Shown piece by piece: positions 12,101 to 23,574 of a DNA stretch of 64,000 nucleotides (its first letter is position 1; the number at the start of each line of letters is the position of its first letter). The stretch comes from Podospora bellae-mahoneyi (lineage: Eukaryota; Ascomycota; Sordariomycetes; Sordariales; Podosporaceae): the NCBI RefSeq assembly GCF_035222275.1, contig NC_085882.1, positions 937,501 through 1,001,500 on the forward strand, written 5' to 3'. The translations under genes and the position numbers were made by a program. The notes under the pieces are model-generated. The model worked only from the letters and a program-made list of their open reading frames with translations, was not told the DNA's origin and did no database searches.

Positions 12101-15100
12101 GATACCTGCCGCCCGGCAAATGTGAGGGCTGCAGTGATCGTCCCCTAGGGCCCATTGGGGAAACCATCAACACCGTCCATAGGGACAAGCAGTGGAAATT
12201 GAGAGTGAAGAGGTTGTGGGTCATGATATGAAAGACGTCTTGGATATGATAGTCCTAGGAGGGCGAGCGGTTTTTATCCTGGGTGGTCTTTGAAGTGATT
12301 ACCTTTTCAGAGGGCATTGCTGGAAGGCCATGCACCGGCGGTCGACAGACAGGTAATTACTGTTGTAGTGGTAGAGGTAGCCGGTTAGGAGAGTGTGCTT
12401 GGTCTCTCGGACAGATGGTGGGTGGGCCTGTCGTCTCTGGGTCAACAGAGGTAGGATGTTGGCATGAGATAACAGAAAACAAAAAAGGCCAGCAACAAAA
12501 AGCAATAGACGCCGTTGCTTAGCGCGTCGATGTCTTGGTGCGCGAGCTGAGTAGCTGTGCAGGCGATGTGGCTTTGGCGTTTCTCTCCTCGCATACCCCC
12601 CGAAGCGTGGACATTGTCATCTCAATGTCCTTGCCAGGCATCCGTCGCTGCTCTTCAAGCCAAACACGGCGCACTACAATAGTCTAGTATATTCCACATC
12701 GCGTCACCATCCAGCTTTGCTTGGTACTCGAGCTGGTCCTAAGTCAGGTATCGCCGGTCGAGGGCGCAGCTCCTGGAGCTCGAGTTGGGTGGCGAACAGG
12801 CGAACAGTCGCGCCCGGGAAGACAGTTGTTCCAGGCTTTGGCGCATCGTCGATCCCGCCACTTCTCCCATTCCCAGGCTGTGTCATGATGGTTCTGGCGT
12901 CGAGCCTCTCGTCGAGGCCGATATCTGAGCCTGCGGCAAAGACCTGGTGCCCCCCTCAAGAAGAGACCTCAACAAGGTCTTTAGCTCGACGTCAGCGTCA
13001 CCTTGGAACACCCGTGCTACAACGCAGGTAGGGTCTTGCCTTGGGTCGGGGAAAGCATAAAATGGCTAGTTTGTTGGATGTATATTGTCCTGGAAAACAA
13101 GGTTAGGTAGGTAAAGATCAAAACTCTGACATGCCTTGTCGATGGTGGTGGTAGACAGATCTCGATAGGAGACTGGAGAAAGAGAGTGGGTACGCAAATT
13201 GTAGCGGAATGGAGGTGATAGAAAGGGAAAAGGTTAGCGAGGATAGTATCGTCAAAAGATTTGATGAATGTGTTATATATATTCCAGGGCTCTTTTGCCC
13301 TGGCCAAGAGGAACAGCTAGATGGTACACCTCTTGAAATACAGTGCCGCCCTTCGAAGGGCCTCTTGATAGGATGAACCACGGGCGCACCAGTATACAGA
13401 GGGTATGTTACCCGCATATGTTTCGAAAACCGAAGTCGGCGGTGGCAGTGCCTGCCAAAAGAAAACGGAGGATGGTAGTCATATCAGGAAGCCCAGGGCA
13501 GATCGCTGGGAAAAGAAGCGGCGGCCAGAAGGAAGTCCCAGAAGAGAAACGACTGAGAGAGAGAAAGGCAGGTCAGAGATCTCGAGATATGAACGATATT
13601 GTTGCTGTGCAAGACAGAGTGTCAAGCTATGTACAGGAGGAAACCCCTCTGATCAACCAAAAGCAGCTCCACATCCAAATCCGGGCGCAACCTGCCCGCT
13701 AATCCTACTTTGTTGTCAAAGCACGCCAGGATGGTATGTGGGGACTGGCATCGGTGGCTCGTCATATCCCGCATCCCGTCAGAGGACCGGTCTCTCAGAA
13801 GAAAGCTTGGAGGACGTCTACAGCATCACAGCTATTAGCATGGATTCCCTCACCATGAAAATACAACAGAACGTAGATAATCTACCTGGGAAGCCCAGCA
13901 ATCAAAACAAGCCAGCCGCTCCAGCCAAATATGCTGAATACACCAACTGCCATGAAGCCTCGTTCATGTGAAGGATCTCGATGGAAATAAGCTTGAAATT
14001 GGACGACGCAACAGGAGATCTGCCAATGGTTGTCAGAGAGAACTGGGCAAGTTTGGGTTGCGGGAGAGGCAGAACCTACTGCCTTGAGCACGCGAGCATC
14101 CCCATTGGGATGTTAACAGCCGACAGGCCACTGGTGACCCCGGGGTCTGTCCCCCGGGCCAAGATGGGCAGGAACCTGCGCACCCTATCGATGATAATGC
14201 TGTTGGATCTGCTGCTGCTGTTGGTTTCTGTAGGAATAGAGGGAACCCGCCATCGTGGCGAATGGCTAGGAAGCCGGAGAGAGGAACAAAACCAAGCCCG
14301 AGATGGCGCCATGGTACAGTACCTCGAGGAGCGAGGAGTGTAAGCCATCTGGACATACGAGAGGTTGCTGATTGGCTGATGGGAGGTTGAAATTGACCGG
14401 ATTATGGATGGAAGAGAGGAAGAAGCATATTTGAGAGAGTCCAGCTGCTCAGAGGAGAGTGAACTTGCTCCTCGAGCTTCAGGCTCCTGCACCACTGGAG
14501 GGGAAGACCTATGCCCAGCTGGAAGGTCCCACTTTCCTTCTTATCTGCCGACGCAAAAGAGCACTGGCAGCCCACCTTGCTCTGCTGTCTGACCATCGAT
14601 ACGTGTCATCGGGGCGGAAAACACCATTCTCTGTCAGGGACGAAGCTGGGAGAAGGTCCGCGCCGTGTTATCCAGTGACAAGTGCAGTCACCTGGTGAAT
14701 GACGTGGTCCGGCAAGATGCTTGATATCAAGTCATGACTTCCCTAGTTGTCGGTCCAGTCAGCAAGAAGAAGCGCATCGAAAGGGACTGTCGAGTGTCGA
14801 CGGGGCATCCGCCGAGATTGGCTCCACTGGACTTGTCACACAGAGCTAGACATCTGTCGGGAGTGATCGAAGTGAGCCCTGTCCGGCCGCAGAGTCAATA
14901 TCCAGCTCTGGTCAGGGTTAGAGGGTAGGTTCTTTCCTTACCAACATGTTCTTGCCTTCTCACCCCCGCCCACTAGACAGCTATGTGGTGCGATAAGACG
15001 TGTGCAGGGGTCGCTGTGACATCGAGGGTCTGGTCTGGCCAATATGGTCCGATGGCAATGACAATGCCAAAGATGATCATCGGAGCTGTTGATTGATTGC

Positions 15101-15426
15101 TCGGTGGAAAGACCAGGGGCACCTTCGGTTGAGGGACTGACGGCTGTCACGACGGGTCTGGCTGTTGATTATGTCCTTGTGAGCATCAAGCTCACGATGT
15201 GTCGCTCACAAATGATACAATGAATGGACAGTCACCTTGGTTTCTCATCATGCTCCCAAGACGTGTGAAATTGACTCATGAATCGAAACTAAAAGTACAT
15301 GTTTTCATGCCCTTCCGTGCCATGCTGTCTGTGATGCTAGATCCTCGTCCTCCGTTCCTGACGCAAGAGTACATGCCAAAATGAGTCCGTCTGTTGAAAT
15401 TCCATGCCAAGTACACAAGTTGTCAT
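6139..15426. other. 9.3-kb gene desert
   Basis: No gene is supportable in this interval, unusually long for a compact fungal genome. Reading frames are short on both strands. The longest ATG-started one (13405-13971 plus, 188 aa) has no recognisable motif and no codon pattern that sets it apart. Base composition is near that of the rest of the window, so this is not an AT-rich RIP block. I saw no transposase, reverse transcriptase, tRNA or rRNA signature. A short inverted repeat, TGGTACC..GGTACCA, lies at about 11548-11572. The interval may hold non-coding transcripts, regulatory DNA or very old decayed sequence; nothing in it decides which. Confidence 0.5.
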
Positions 15427-15939
15427 CTACTCATCCGCAGCCCCCTTGATATTGCGATCACCTCTACCACTCCAGAACGCCTTGTTGACCTTGTCATCAT
15501 TGGCCTTGGCGGCTCGGCCGTGCTTCTTCTCAAACTCGGCGTTGTGAGCATCGACCTCTTCTTGTTGCTCTTTGGTCAGGTTGGGCTTGTTGCCAGGAAC
15601 GCTGGAGTTGCTGATCTTTGGTTGGGCCGGGGGATGGTGCGAGCTCTCCAACGGTTCTCCTCCACCGGTGCGGCCCTTAGCGCCACCTTGGGCGAGTTGG
15701 TCGGGGACAAAGCCGGCTCCAGACGAGCCTTCGCCCTCGCCTTTCTGGACGGCATCCTGCTCGATGGCTTCCTTGCTGCGAGAACCGCCGCTTTCAGCGC
15801 TAGCCTGCTCCGCCGCCTTAGGGGAAGAAACATCGCCGTAAGATCGGCCCGGTCTCACGCCGGTGATGACTGGAATTGCCAGTCTGCGGGACATTGGAGT
15901 AGCCTGGGCAAGCAAAACGCGCGCGGTGAGGCGGTTCAT
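15427..15939 (-). CDS. Small protein with mitochondrial-type presequence, 170 aa
   Basis: This is a single-exon frame from ATG 15939 (MNRLTARVLLAQ) to TAG 15427. The first 35 residues are rich in Arg, Ala, Leu and Ser with no acidic residue (MNRLTARVLL...MSRRLAIPVITGVRPGRSYG), as expected for a mitochondrial targeting peptide. The remainder is hydrophilic and Ala/Glu/Gly-rich, with a C-terminal block NLTKEQQEEVDAHNAEFEKK followed by NDDKVNKAFWSGRGDRNIKG. That block resembles conserved small fungal mitochondrial proteins of unknown role. No membrane segment is present. It is transcribed divergently from the hydrolase at 16774. Existence of the gene is well supported by length and composition; the function is unknown and the location is inferred. 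Confidence 0.75.
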   Translation of the reverse strand: MNRLTARVLLAQATPMSRRLAIPVITGVRPGRSYGDVSSPKAAEQASAESGGSRSKEAIEQDAVQKGEGEGSSGAGFVPDQLAQGGAKGRTGGGEPLESSHHPPAQPKISNSSVPGNKPNLTKEQQEEVDAHNAEFEKKHGRAAKANDDKVNKAFWSGRGDRNIKGAADE

Positions 15940-16773
15940 GATGATGGGTGTGGTTGCGTAAGGTGGTGACAAGAGAGGTCTGAATATGATTTGTTTGGAG
16001 ATGTGAGTGCCCGGTCTGTTGTTGGAGGTGACAGGCCTAAAGTTGATGATTGAAAAGGCTCAAATTTGTGTTTAGGATGAGAATAATAGCAGCAAAGAGC
16101 TCTTGTTTGGTAAGGTAGGGGCTGTTGAACCGATGACATCATCAGCATCATCCCTCCAATTGTGCCAACTTGGGCGCCAAGCACAATTTCAGGGGCCAGG
16201 TCCCGTCACTGTGGGGAGCAGTGGATGTTGTGTCACTGTGGGGTTCACAGGGCATATGCCGCCATTTGAGACATCCAGACCATAGTTCATCTGTAGTGAA
16301 GAATGATTATTTTCTTCTCGCATTCGGCAAGACTCCATGAAGCCATGTGACTGTCCCATTGGGAAATTTCCGCGACACGCCAAGATACCGTACCACCCCT
16401 ACCCACCGGTTAGCTAGCCCCACATCAAACATGGCCGTTGACCCCCTCCTTTGTGCTATCCCTCCTGCCTCGATGTTACAATCATACAATCAGACGAGAT
16501 GTTCACTGCGCGGCCCGTGCCTTCCTGAGCAAATTAAGACTGAACCCTACCTAATACCCCTTTCCTAGTAAAAAGGCCGCATATTCCCGCCGTGCTCAGT
16601 AGACTGTCACTCTCAGGAAGCTGAACCTGACTCGATCCCCACGCTGAACTTTAACAGACTCATCGAACCCAGAAGGTCAAATCCGATCTGGGTCGGCAAT
16701 TTCGTCTGAACCAGACCTGGACCTTCTCTTTCTCTCTGTCCCGAATAACCTCCAGAGTGACAAAAACGAAAAC
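15940..16773. promoter_or_regulatory. Shared intergenic region between divergent genes
   Basis: About 830 bp separate the starts of the mitochondrial-type gene (minus) and the hydrolase gene (plus), so promoters of both must lie here. No coding frame is supported. A direct repeat of TCACTGTGGGG occurs at about 16206 and 16234. No specific factor site is claimed. Confidence 0.4.
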
Positions 16774-18020
16774 ATGGGTTCCATGGCAGCTGTGCTAGAC
16801 ACCTCCGCCGCGCCCGCTGGCAGCGCTCAGCAACGCGTGGCACCACAGCTGCCCACCACTGCCCGCCTATTCCATGCGACCTGTGCCTTTGCGGTGCAGA
16901 AGCTCTTGCTGCCCCCATGGATCTTCCTAAGAACGGTGAAGACCTACATCATCTCACCTGGGGAAACGTACCCCGACCAGATCAAAGCATACCCTGCTCT
17001 GAAGCATTTACCCATCCGGTAGGACCCTGTTACGTTTTGGGTTGACTGAGAATTCCGGTTCGATGGCTCACCACATTTCATAGAATCTTCCTACCCCCAG
17101 GCTATGACCGGACCAGCAGCAAACGCTTCCCTGTGCTCCTCACCATCCACGGCGGTGGCTTCGTCCTGGGCAACCCCTGGGACAATGACCCCTGGAATCG
17201 CGCCTTCTCCAGCAAGCACGGCTATCTCGTCGTATCACTCAACTACAGCAAGGCACCTGGCTCCCCTTTTCCCAAGCCCGTATACGACCTCGAAGCCCTC
17301 ATCCAGCTTGTCTTAGCCGACACAACACTGCCCATCGACTACGACAGGATCGCCATAGCAGGCTGGTCAGCAGGCGCCAACTTGACTCTGGCAGTCTCCC
17401 AGCTCGACACCGTCAAGCTCCACGTCAAAGCCGTTGCCCCTCTCTATCCCGTGGTTGACTTTGTCCCCAGTCAAGAAACAAAGTGTGCCGGCCGCCGCTA
17501 CAAGCCCGATCTTGGCGGATTCCGCGGTAAAGATAAGGACTTTCTGCTCGCCATGTCGCCGACATTCAACTGGGCTTATCTCAACCCCGGCACTGACTTG
17601 CATGACACACTCCTCAGCCCAGCACACGCCAAGAGGGAAGCACTCCCCAAAAACATTTTTATGATTGGCTGCGAGCTGGACATGTTGGCTCCTGAGGCGT
17701 GGAGGATGATTTGCAGTCTGGCTGGCAAGCGTGTGCCGAGAGAGGATGAGGTGGTCGGAAGGCAGATGACGGCAAAGGAGGGAGAGCTGATCACGGGCAA
17801 TGATGATCGGTATGCCTGGGAAGAGGTGATCAAGATGGATGGAGGGGCGAGATACAAGTGGTTGTTGGTTCCGGATCAGGTGCATGGGTTTGATCAAGAC
17901 AGCATTGGGCACATGGTGGGCAATGATGTGAAGTGCTTGAAGGATGCCAAGATGAAGACGGACAAGGTGATTGAGATTATTGGGGCTTGGCTGGATGATG
18001 TTATGGATGTTGACAAGTGA
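16774..18020 (+). CDS. Alpha/beta hydrolase, HSL-type lipase/esterase, 393 aa
   Basis: Exon 1 is 16774-17018 and exon 2 is 17084-18020. The 65-bp intron (GTAGGA...CATAG) restores the frame across the join. The protein has the marks of the hormone-sensitive-lipase group of serine hydrolases: the oxyanion-hole motif HGGGF (residues 104-108), the nucleophile elbow GWSAG with Ser177, a likely acid residue in the segment LDMLAPEAW, and a C-terminal His in VHGFD. Such enzymes hydrolyse short-chain or aromatic esters or lactones; the substrate cannot be told. A hydrophobic stretch near residues 40-55 (QKLLLPPWIFL) may anchor the protein to a membrane; there is no clear cleavable signal. Length fits the family. 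The ATG at 16774 follows a CAAAAACGAAAAC context, and no in-frame upstream ATG is better. Confidence 0.9.
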
Positions 18021-18512
18021 TGATGGGATCTATCTTGAGGTGTATATGACACGTTGCTTCATGTTCTTGGTGTGTTCACTTAGCTGGTAGCTGTAATGCA
18101 CGCATCGAGATAGAAATGCACAACAGTTGACTGTCAAAACGTATGCCGGAACTCAACACCCTAGAGGCGAAAACCCATACTCTGTGCGGTATGCATTGCT
18201 ACACTGGAGTCGCCAAGCCTCAATTCTCAGCGTAGAGGTCATAGAATCAAGAGCAGAACTGAATCGACTGAAAGCCATGAAGTGATTCTAAAGGAGGACA
18301 ACTTCCTCTAATAAACCTTTTCATATAAAACCTCGTCTCCCTCGCGATGCTGGCCGAGACTCACAGGATCGATCCCGATTGGGAGGTTTGCGTGCCCAAC
18401 AAACCATCCCGATCCGTTGCAGCAACGCAAACACCCTTGCTAGGTTCAGATTGACCGTGGCCAGACCAATGACACCGACTGAGCGGCTTTCGGCTACACC
18501 ACAAACCACATC
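18021..18512. terminator. Convergent 3' intergenic region
   Basis: The hydrolase (plus) and the cycloisomerase-like gene (minus) end facing each other across about 490 bp, so both 3' ends and polyadenylation sites lie here. No coding frame is supported. No prokaryote-type terminator is expected or seen. Confidence 0.35.
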
Positions 18513-19346
18513 TCAAACCCCCCCCGTCACCTTCCCCCAGATCTCCAGCAGTACCATAACCCCATAACAGCACGCCCCCGCCTCAATGACAACCCTTTCC
18601 CATCCCCACCTCGGATCCAACCTCCGTAACATTGGCAATCCAGCAAGGAAATAACTCGCGTACCCCCACGATCCCACCTTCAACATTTTGGATCGATCAC
18701 CATAGGCGAACCACTCTGTCATCAAATCCGAAGCCATGAACCACGTCTCCGCAAACGCCAGCATGTAACTTAGGGCGAGGACTGTCCCCAGCCTTGCGAG
18801 GGGCCTTCTTGGGGAGATGTACTCGTACAAAACCAACAACAAGGAGTAATAACTGATGAAGTAGGCGTGGGTTAGGGGGTAGAGGAATGCGGGGACGGTG
18901 TGCGTGACCTCGCGGCGGAGGACGTCGCTGTCAAAGGTTGGGAGGAAGCCTGGGAAGGTGTATCTCATGGACATTAGTTGGAAGAAGTAGGCTGTGCCAA
19001 AGTAGGTGCCGAAGAAGACGAGCAGGGCGATATACACGTTGAATTTGATGGCGTAGGATGAGGTGTAATGATGAAAAGACGGCCCGCTGGAGGGGGCATT
19101 GTCGATGGCAGCGGGCCCGGGGCGAAAGGGGAAGAAGAGGGGTAGGAGAAAGGGCGGCGAGGCGACGAGGAGGGAGAAGGTGAGGTAGTGGGCGTTTGTT
19201 GTCCATGTCTTCAGGGAGGAGGTGAGGACAATCACGGCGACAGTGGAGAGCCAGAGAGAGGAGTGGACGAGGAGCATGAGGCGGTGGAAGTGGGCTTTCT
19301 CGTCGCCCGCCCCGTTAGGTGGCAAGAAAGGGGTCGAGGGCATCAT
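18513..19346 (-). CDS. Cycloeucalenol cycloisomerase-like integral membrane protein, 277 aa
   Basis: The frame runs from ATG 19346 (MMPSTPFLPP) to TAG 18513 without a stop or intron. It has six or more hydrophobic segments and no signal peptide. The C-terminal half matches my memory of plant cycloeucalenol cycloisomerase (CPI1), which opens the cyclopropane ring of cycloeucalenol in the ER. Key blocks are YFFQLMSMRYTFPGF, ALSYMLAFAETWFMA, KMLKVGSWGYASYFLAGLPM and LDPRWGWERVVIEAGA. Fungi make sterols through lanosterol and need no such step, so a different substrate, or a role outside sterols, is likely. The frame continues upstream of 19346 without an ATG, and a GACCTCACGG exon start after a CAG suggests a 5' UTR intron. 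Family call is fairly sure; the reaction is not. Confidence 0.75.
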   Translation of the reverse strand: MMPSTPFLPPNGAGDEKAHFHRLMLLVHSSLWLSTVAVIVLTSSLKTWTTNAHYLTFSLLVASPPFLLPLFFPFRPGPAAIDNAPSSGPSFHHYTSSYAIKFNVYIALLVFFGTYFGTAYFFQLMSMRYTFPGFLPTFDSDVLRREVTHTVPAFLYPLTHAYFISYYSLLLVLYEYISPRRPLARLGTVLALSYMLAFAETWFMASDLMTEWFAYGDRSKMLKVGSWGYASYFLAGLPMLRRLDPRWGWERVVIEAGACCYGVMVLLEIWGKVTGGV

Positions 19347-19593
19347 TTTGGTGTCGGGGCGGATGGCGATGGTGGTGTGGTGGTGGAGGAGCGAGCGGCC
19401 GTGAGGTCCTGTTTTTGTCCAGAGATTAGCAGAGACACTATGCCGTTTGGGGTAATTGGAGATCTTGGAGAGTATCGTCCAAGTGCAAGCACAAAGCCAT
19501 CCATGTCCAAGCACACAGCAAGGCAACACAAAACAAAAAGTAACAGATATAAATAAGGGATAGGTATGTAAAAGGATTTGCGAGCTCGGCGGC

Positions 19594-22500
19594 TCAAACA
19601 GCGACCAAAAAGTCCAAAATCGGCCAGTGGCCGCGTGCCGTCGCCCAAGACACAATCTTCTCCCCGTCCTCGTTCAGCGCTTCCAGGCGGGTTTCCCGGA
19701 CGGCGCGAACGTCCTCATGACTCAGAAGCGGGCAAACTCGTTGAGCAGCTCGGTGGACGACCAGACATCCACCGGCCATTTGCCTCGCCAGCCGGAGAGT
19801 TCTTCGTCGATGTAGTCTAGGACTACCTGGGCTTCGTCGCAGCCTCAGCGTCGCTCGCGGGTGTTTTTGCTTCTGGAAATTGAAATAAATGAATATTAGT
19901 ACAGAACGAACGTGGTTGGAGGAGATGGTATTGAGGCTTACGAATTGTTGGATTCCATCTTGGTTGATTTTGTTGATGACTGTGAAAAGGAAGTCAAAAG
20001 AAGTGGATCCAGATTTGAAAAAGTTCACAGCTTGAAATGCAAGCCAACTAGGCCCTAGTAGTCTTCTGAGGAAAGGTGCTCCTGCTGGACGTCGGGGGGC
20101 TGAGCACTTACCCACCAGCAGCAAGTCTCCATTCTTCCGTCACCGGGAGCACACTAAGGAGAGAGCCTCCTCATTCATCAGGTACTTCGCCACGTTCAAC
20201 TTCTACTCGACTCGAGGACAAAAGGAACTCCACCACTTCACCCCTGTCCTCCATCGCGGCGTGCGCTAGGGGCGACATACCGTGATCATCACGACAGTCT
20301 AGTGACGCGTTCAGCTCCTTGCAGAGCTTGAATAACCAGTCTGCCTCACTGGGCCGGTCTCCGTAAAGAACTGGCCATGGTTGAGCTGTGACCAAGGCTG
20401 TTGTTCTGTGGTGAGGAGGAAGAATGACAGGATCTCGTCTTCGTTGTGGTCATCATAGTGGTACTTTTGACCCTTCGCGTTAAGCTGGATTTCTCGATGT
20501 GATTTATTCAGTACCAGGCCTCCTCGGGTGTAGCGACATTGAAGCTCATTCCAATACGGCCTCTTGACTTGATAGTAGAGAAGTAGTTATCGTACAAGTT
20601 TCTCAGTCCTCCGCTGTTATCAATGTGGAACTTCTTCCTGTTGGTGTGAATATTCAGGAATACTTGAACGACTGAATCACCCCTATAGGCACGTGCTGCA
20701 AACAGCGGGCACATGTACGTAGCGCTCTCTGGCTTTAGGTAGTCATCTAGAGTGCAAATCTCTTTGCAGAGGCCGGGACAAATTTTGTTCAGCCAGTATG
20801 TAGAGAAGGCCAGCAGATCTGTCAGGGTTGCAGATGGCACTGCAGCGACCGACATCAAAGGCCTTCAGCAAGATGGACTGGCCGATTCCATTGTTGTGAG
20901 CTATTTCCGCGTGTCTGAATATATTGCCGGTGGCATATTCCAAGAACGTATATCGATGCTTTCGCCTGCTGGGTTTGGATCCCTTTTCCGGGTCAAGATT
21001 GATGGCAACCCGACAAAACCTCTTCAAGAAGTCATGTGCACGGCCCACAAAGCTCTGGGTCATGTCAGGCCACAACTGAGATATGACCTTCAGGGGCATG
21101 TAGGAAGCTTCTGACGGAGTTGTGGATGAACTGAACAGTATATAACGGAGAGCCGTCCTTTGGCAGTGGAGTCTTGCGACGAAGGGTGTAAGGGGAAAGG
21201 TCGCCTTCGCAGAATCCGGCAATTTCAATGAGACCTTTGGAAGCATCCGTAATGAACCGATGGATGTCCCCAAGTGTAGGTCTGCAGTCCTGCCAATCTG
21301 CTGGTTTAAAAGTGAAGTGACCCCTTAGCTTCTTTCCGCACAACAGTCCAAAATAGAGCTCCTCTGGTGTTGATGGTCGTTGCGAATGGAGCATCCACTG
21401 AACACTGAGCAACAAATCATCATGTTCGTCTTTGCTCTCGGCATTCTTCGTCATGTCGTGGAAAAAAGCGTGTAGATCGGTTGGTATCTTGTCCAGCGTC
21501 CTCAATACGGAATAGATCCGGCCTCGCGCGAGGTCCTTGTTGAGCATGTTGATAACCAATGCGACCCATATGAAAACTCCATCGGTCCGACTCTGGAGGC
21601 GCTCTTTTAACTCGTCCGCTTTCGGGTGCCTCCCTGGTTTGAGCTTGATGTTGATGTACTTGATAATATCGTCCGTGTGGCCTTGTTGAGTCTCGAGGTC
21701 AAACTTGAGGCTCCTCTCAAGGTCAATTATTGGATAATGCCTGCTTGAGAAACAAATACGAACATTCCTGCCAGTGGAAACAGCGTCCCGTCCAAGACTT
21801 TCATAACTTGATAGCATATCACCAAGCTGTGACTTGTCACATTGGTCCCAGTGCGACAATGTAACAGATGAGCGGCGTATTCCCCAGCCCATGGACAGAC
21901 TGCTAAAAGATTGCCCTCAGTGACTCAACGCTCTACTTGTGATTAGGCTGAAGGCAATGTAACGCCTTCTGCAGATGCGGCGCCCTTTCCAGCAGCCGGA
22001 GGAGCAATGATTGATACATTCCCTCCACTGACTTCTCTAGCGTCTCCCCGCGGGCATGGAAGAAGAACGAAATAATAATGTTGTCCCCGGGGCCGGATTG
22101 GTCCTGCTCGTGGGACAAGGTGAACTTCATGAGTGTTGACTTGCCTGTTCCGGCGTGGCCTCTGATCCAGAGAAATCCATGATGTGATGATCCTTCAGTT
22201 TTGTCACATCTCTCCATTAAAGATGCTCGTCTTTGTCAAGTAACCACTGGCAAGTATCGACGTGAGCACTCTTGACGGTGAGCTGACGCACATCGACCCG
22301 ATCAAACCGCAATGAGTCCAGAAAGAAGTCTACTTCTTTGAAGCCGAGGATTAGAAGTCCGAGCTTCTCCTGAAACAAGTGGGTCTTCCAGCCAATGAAC
22401 TTGACGGTAGGGCGAAGCTCGTCTCTCAGTTCGCGGAGCCTTTCTGATGTGGGTAGCAGGGTATCAATGATTGACTTATTGATCCTAAACGCCAAAATTT

Positions 22501-23301
22501 TGGCAAGGGCTTCAGCCACGCTCTTGAGAATGCCGCGTGGTTCAGTTCCTCGATTGAGTGTTTAAAAAAACATGAGACCCCTGGTAGATTAAAAAACTGT
22601 TCTCAGCCCGGCTTGACCCATGAGACAGTTGCTCGAACGTCGTAGCATCTCCTTGACAAGAATACCACCAAGGCTGTGAGCCACAATTATGACTGGTCTA
22701 TTGGGGTCGTGCTGTCTGAGAGCAGATATCTCCTGCAGGAAATCCCAAGCAATGTCGTAGACCTGAGTACGGTTCAATGGGGGGTCTAACAAATTTGTGC
22801 CTGATATGCGTATCATGCCCGTAGGTAAGTACTCGAGCCTTTGGAAGAATCTCCGGGAGTTGATCGCGTGGCCAGTACACAACCTTGGATGTTGCTCTAC
22901 CTAGCACTCCTCGATTACTCTAATTCTATTTCGTCAATATTGCCAATCACGGTCAAGCCACTTGGTGGAATATCCATATTCGACATGTTTGGCTTTGGAT
23001 AGGACTCAGGAAGACCGCAGGGAAACAGTTGAATGGACCTCTCGCAATAGTTGATACTCGGATCGAATCTAACGAGACGATGTCTGGTTGCGTGGTTTGC
23101 TCGTGTATATCCACACCGCTGCCAAGTGTGAGAGGGATATCGTAGTGGAAGGTCGATATCCAGTCCAGGTACCTTGACTTGGGCATGCGGGAAGAGGACC
23201 GAGAACCTGAAAAGCGATGAAACACCCCACTTCATGAAATTTCCATTTTCTGCGGGAAGATACAACGATGGCGGGCGGTAGCTGCACTCCGCCACAACCA
23301 T
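19594..23301 (-). pseudogene. NLR-like gene remnant: lipase-like, NACHT and ankyrin parts
   Basis: Reading down the minus strand, the parts come in the order of a fungal NLR. First is a lipase-like segment (YWPRDQLPEILPKARVLTYG, then IIVAHSLGGILVKE with the Ser elbow). Next are a linker and a NACHT P-loop (GHAGTGKST, about 22150), a winged segment after it, and ankyrin-like repeats (DDHGMSPLAHAAMEDRGEVV, about 20250-20330). Such proteins sense non-self in fungi. The gene is broken many times: in-frame stops at 22589-22591, 22562-22564 and 22217-22219, a slip at the C6 run 22779-22784, another slip just before the P-loop, and further ones near the Walker B region (about 21850), 21090 and 20780. 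The oxyanion part of the lipase domain also seems missing. I count at least seven breaks, so a functional product is improbable, though homopolymer sequencing errors could explain one or two. The left limit is approximate. Confidence 0.75.
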
Positions 23302-23574
23302 GCACTCAGCCTCCTGCGGTCGGCCGGTCAGCCCTCAGCAGTTTGAAGGTCAAGGCATTGGTCGAGAGAGACGGTGGGCAGAGGTATCAGGGACCATATA
23401 CGCGCTGGATGTACTCAGGATGGAAAATGCGTTATGTATAAACTCGAAAGAACACCATGCTAGGAACAATATGCTAGATCAATGGCAGAACAACCCTCAA
23501 CGAGACGAATGGAAAACAAGGAAACGTACAAAGCCAGTACAGCCAGACATCATGCCATATCCAACCCCCGCCCC

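Noticed and set aside
13405-13971. 188-residue plus-strand frame in the gene desert
   Set aside because: Has an ATG but no motif, no codon signal and no homologue I recognise; length is within what chance gives over 9 kb.
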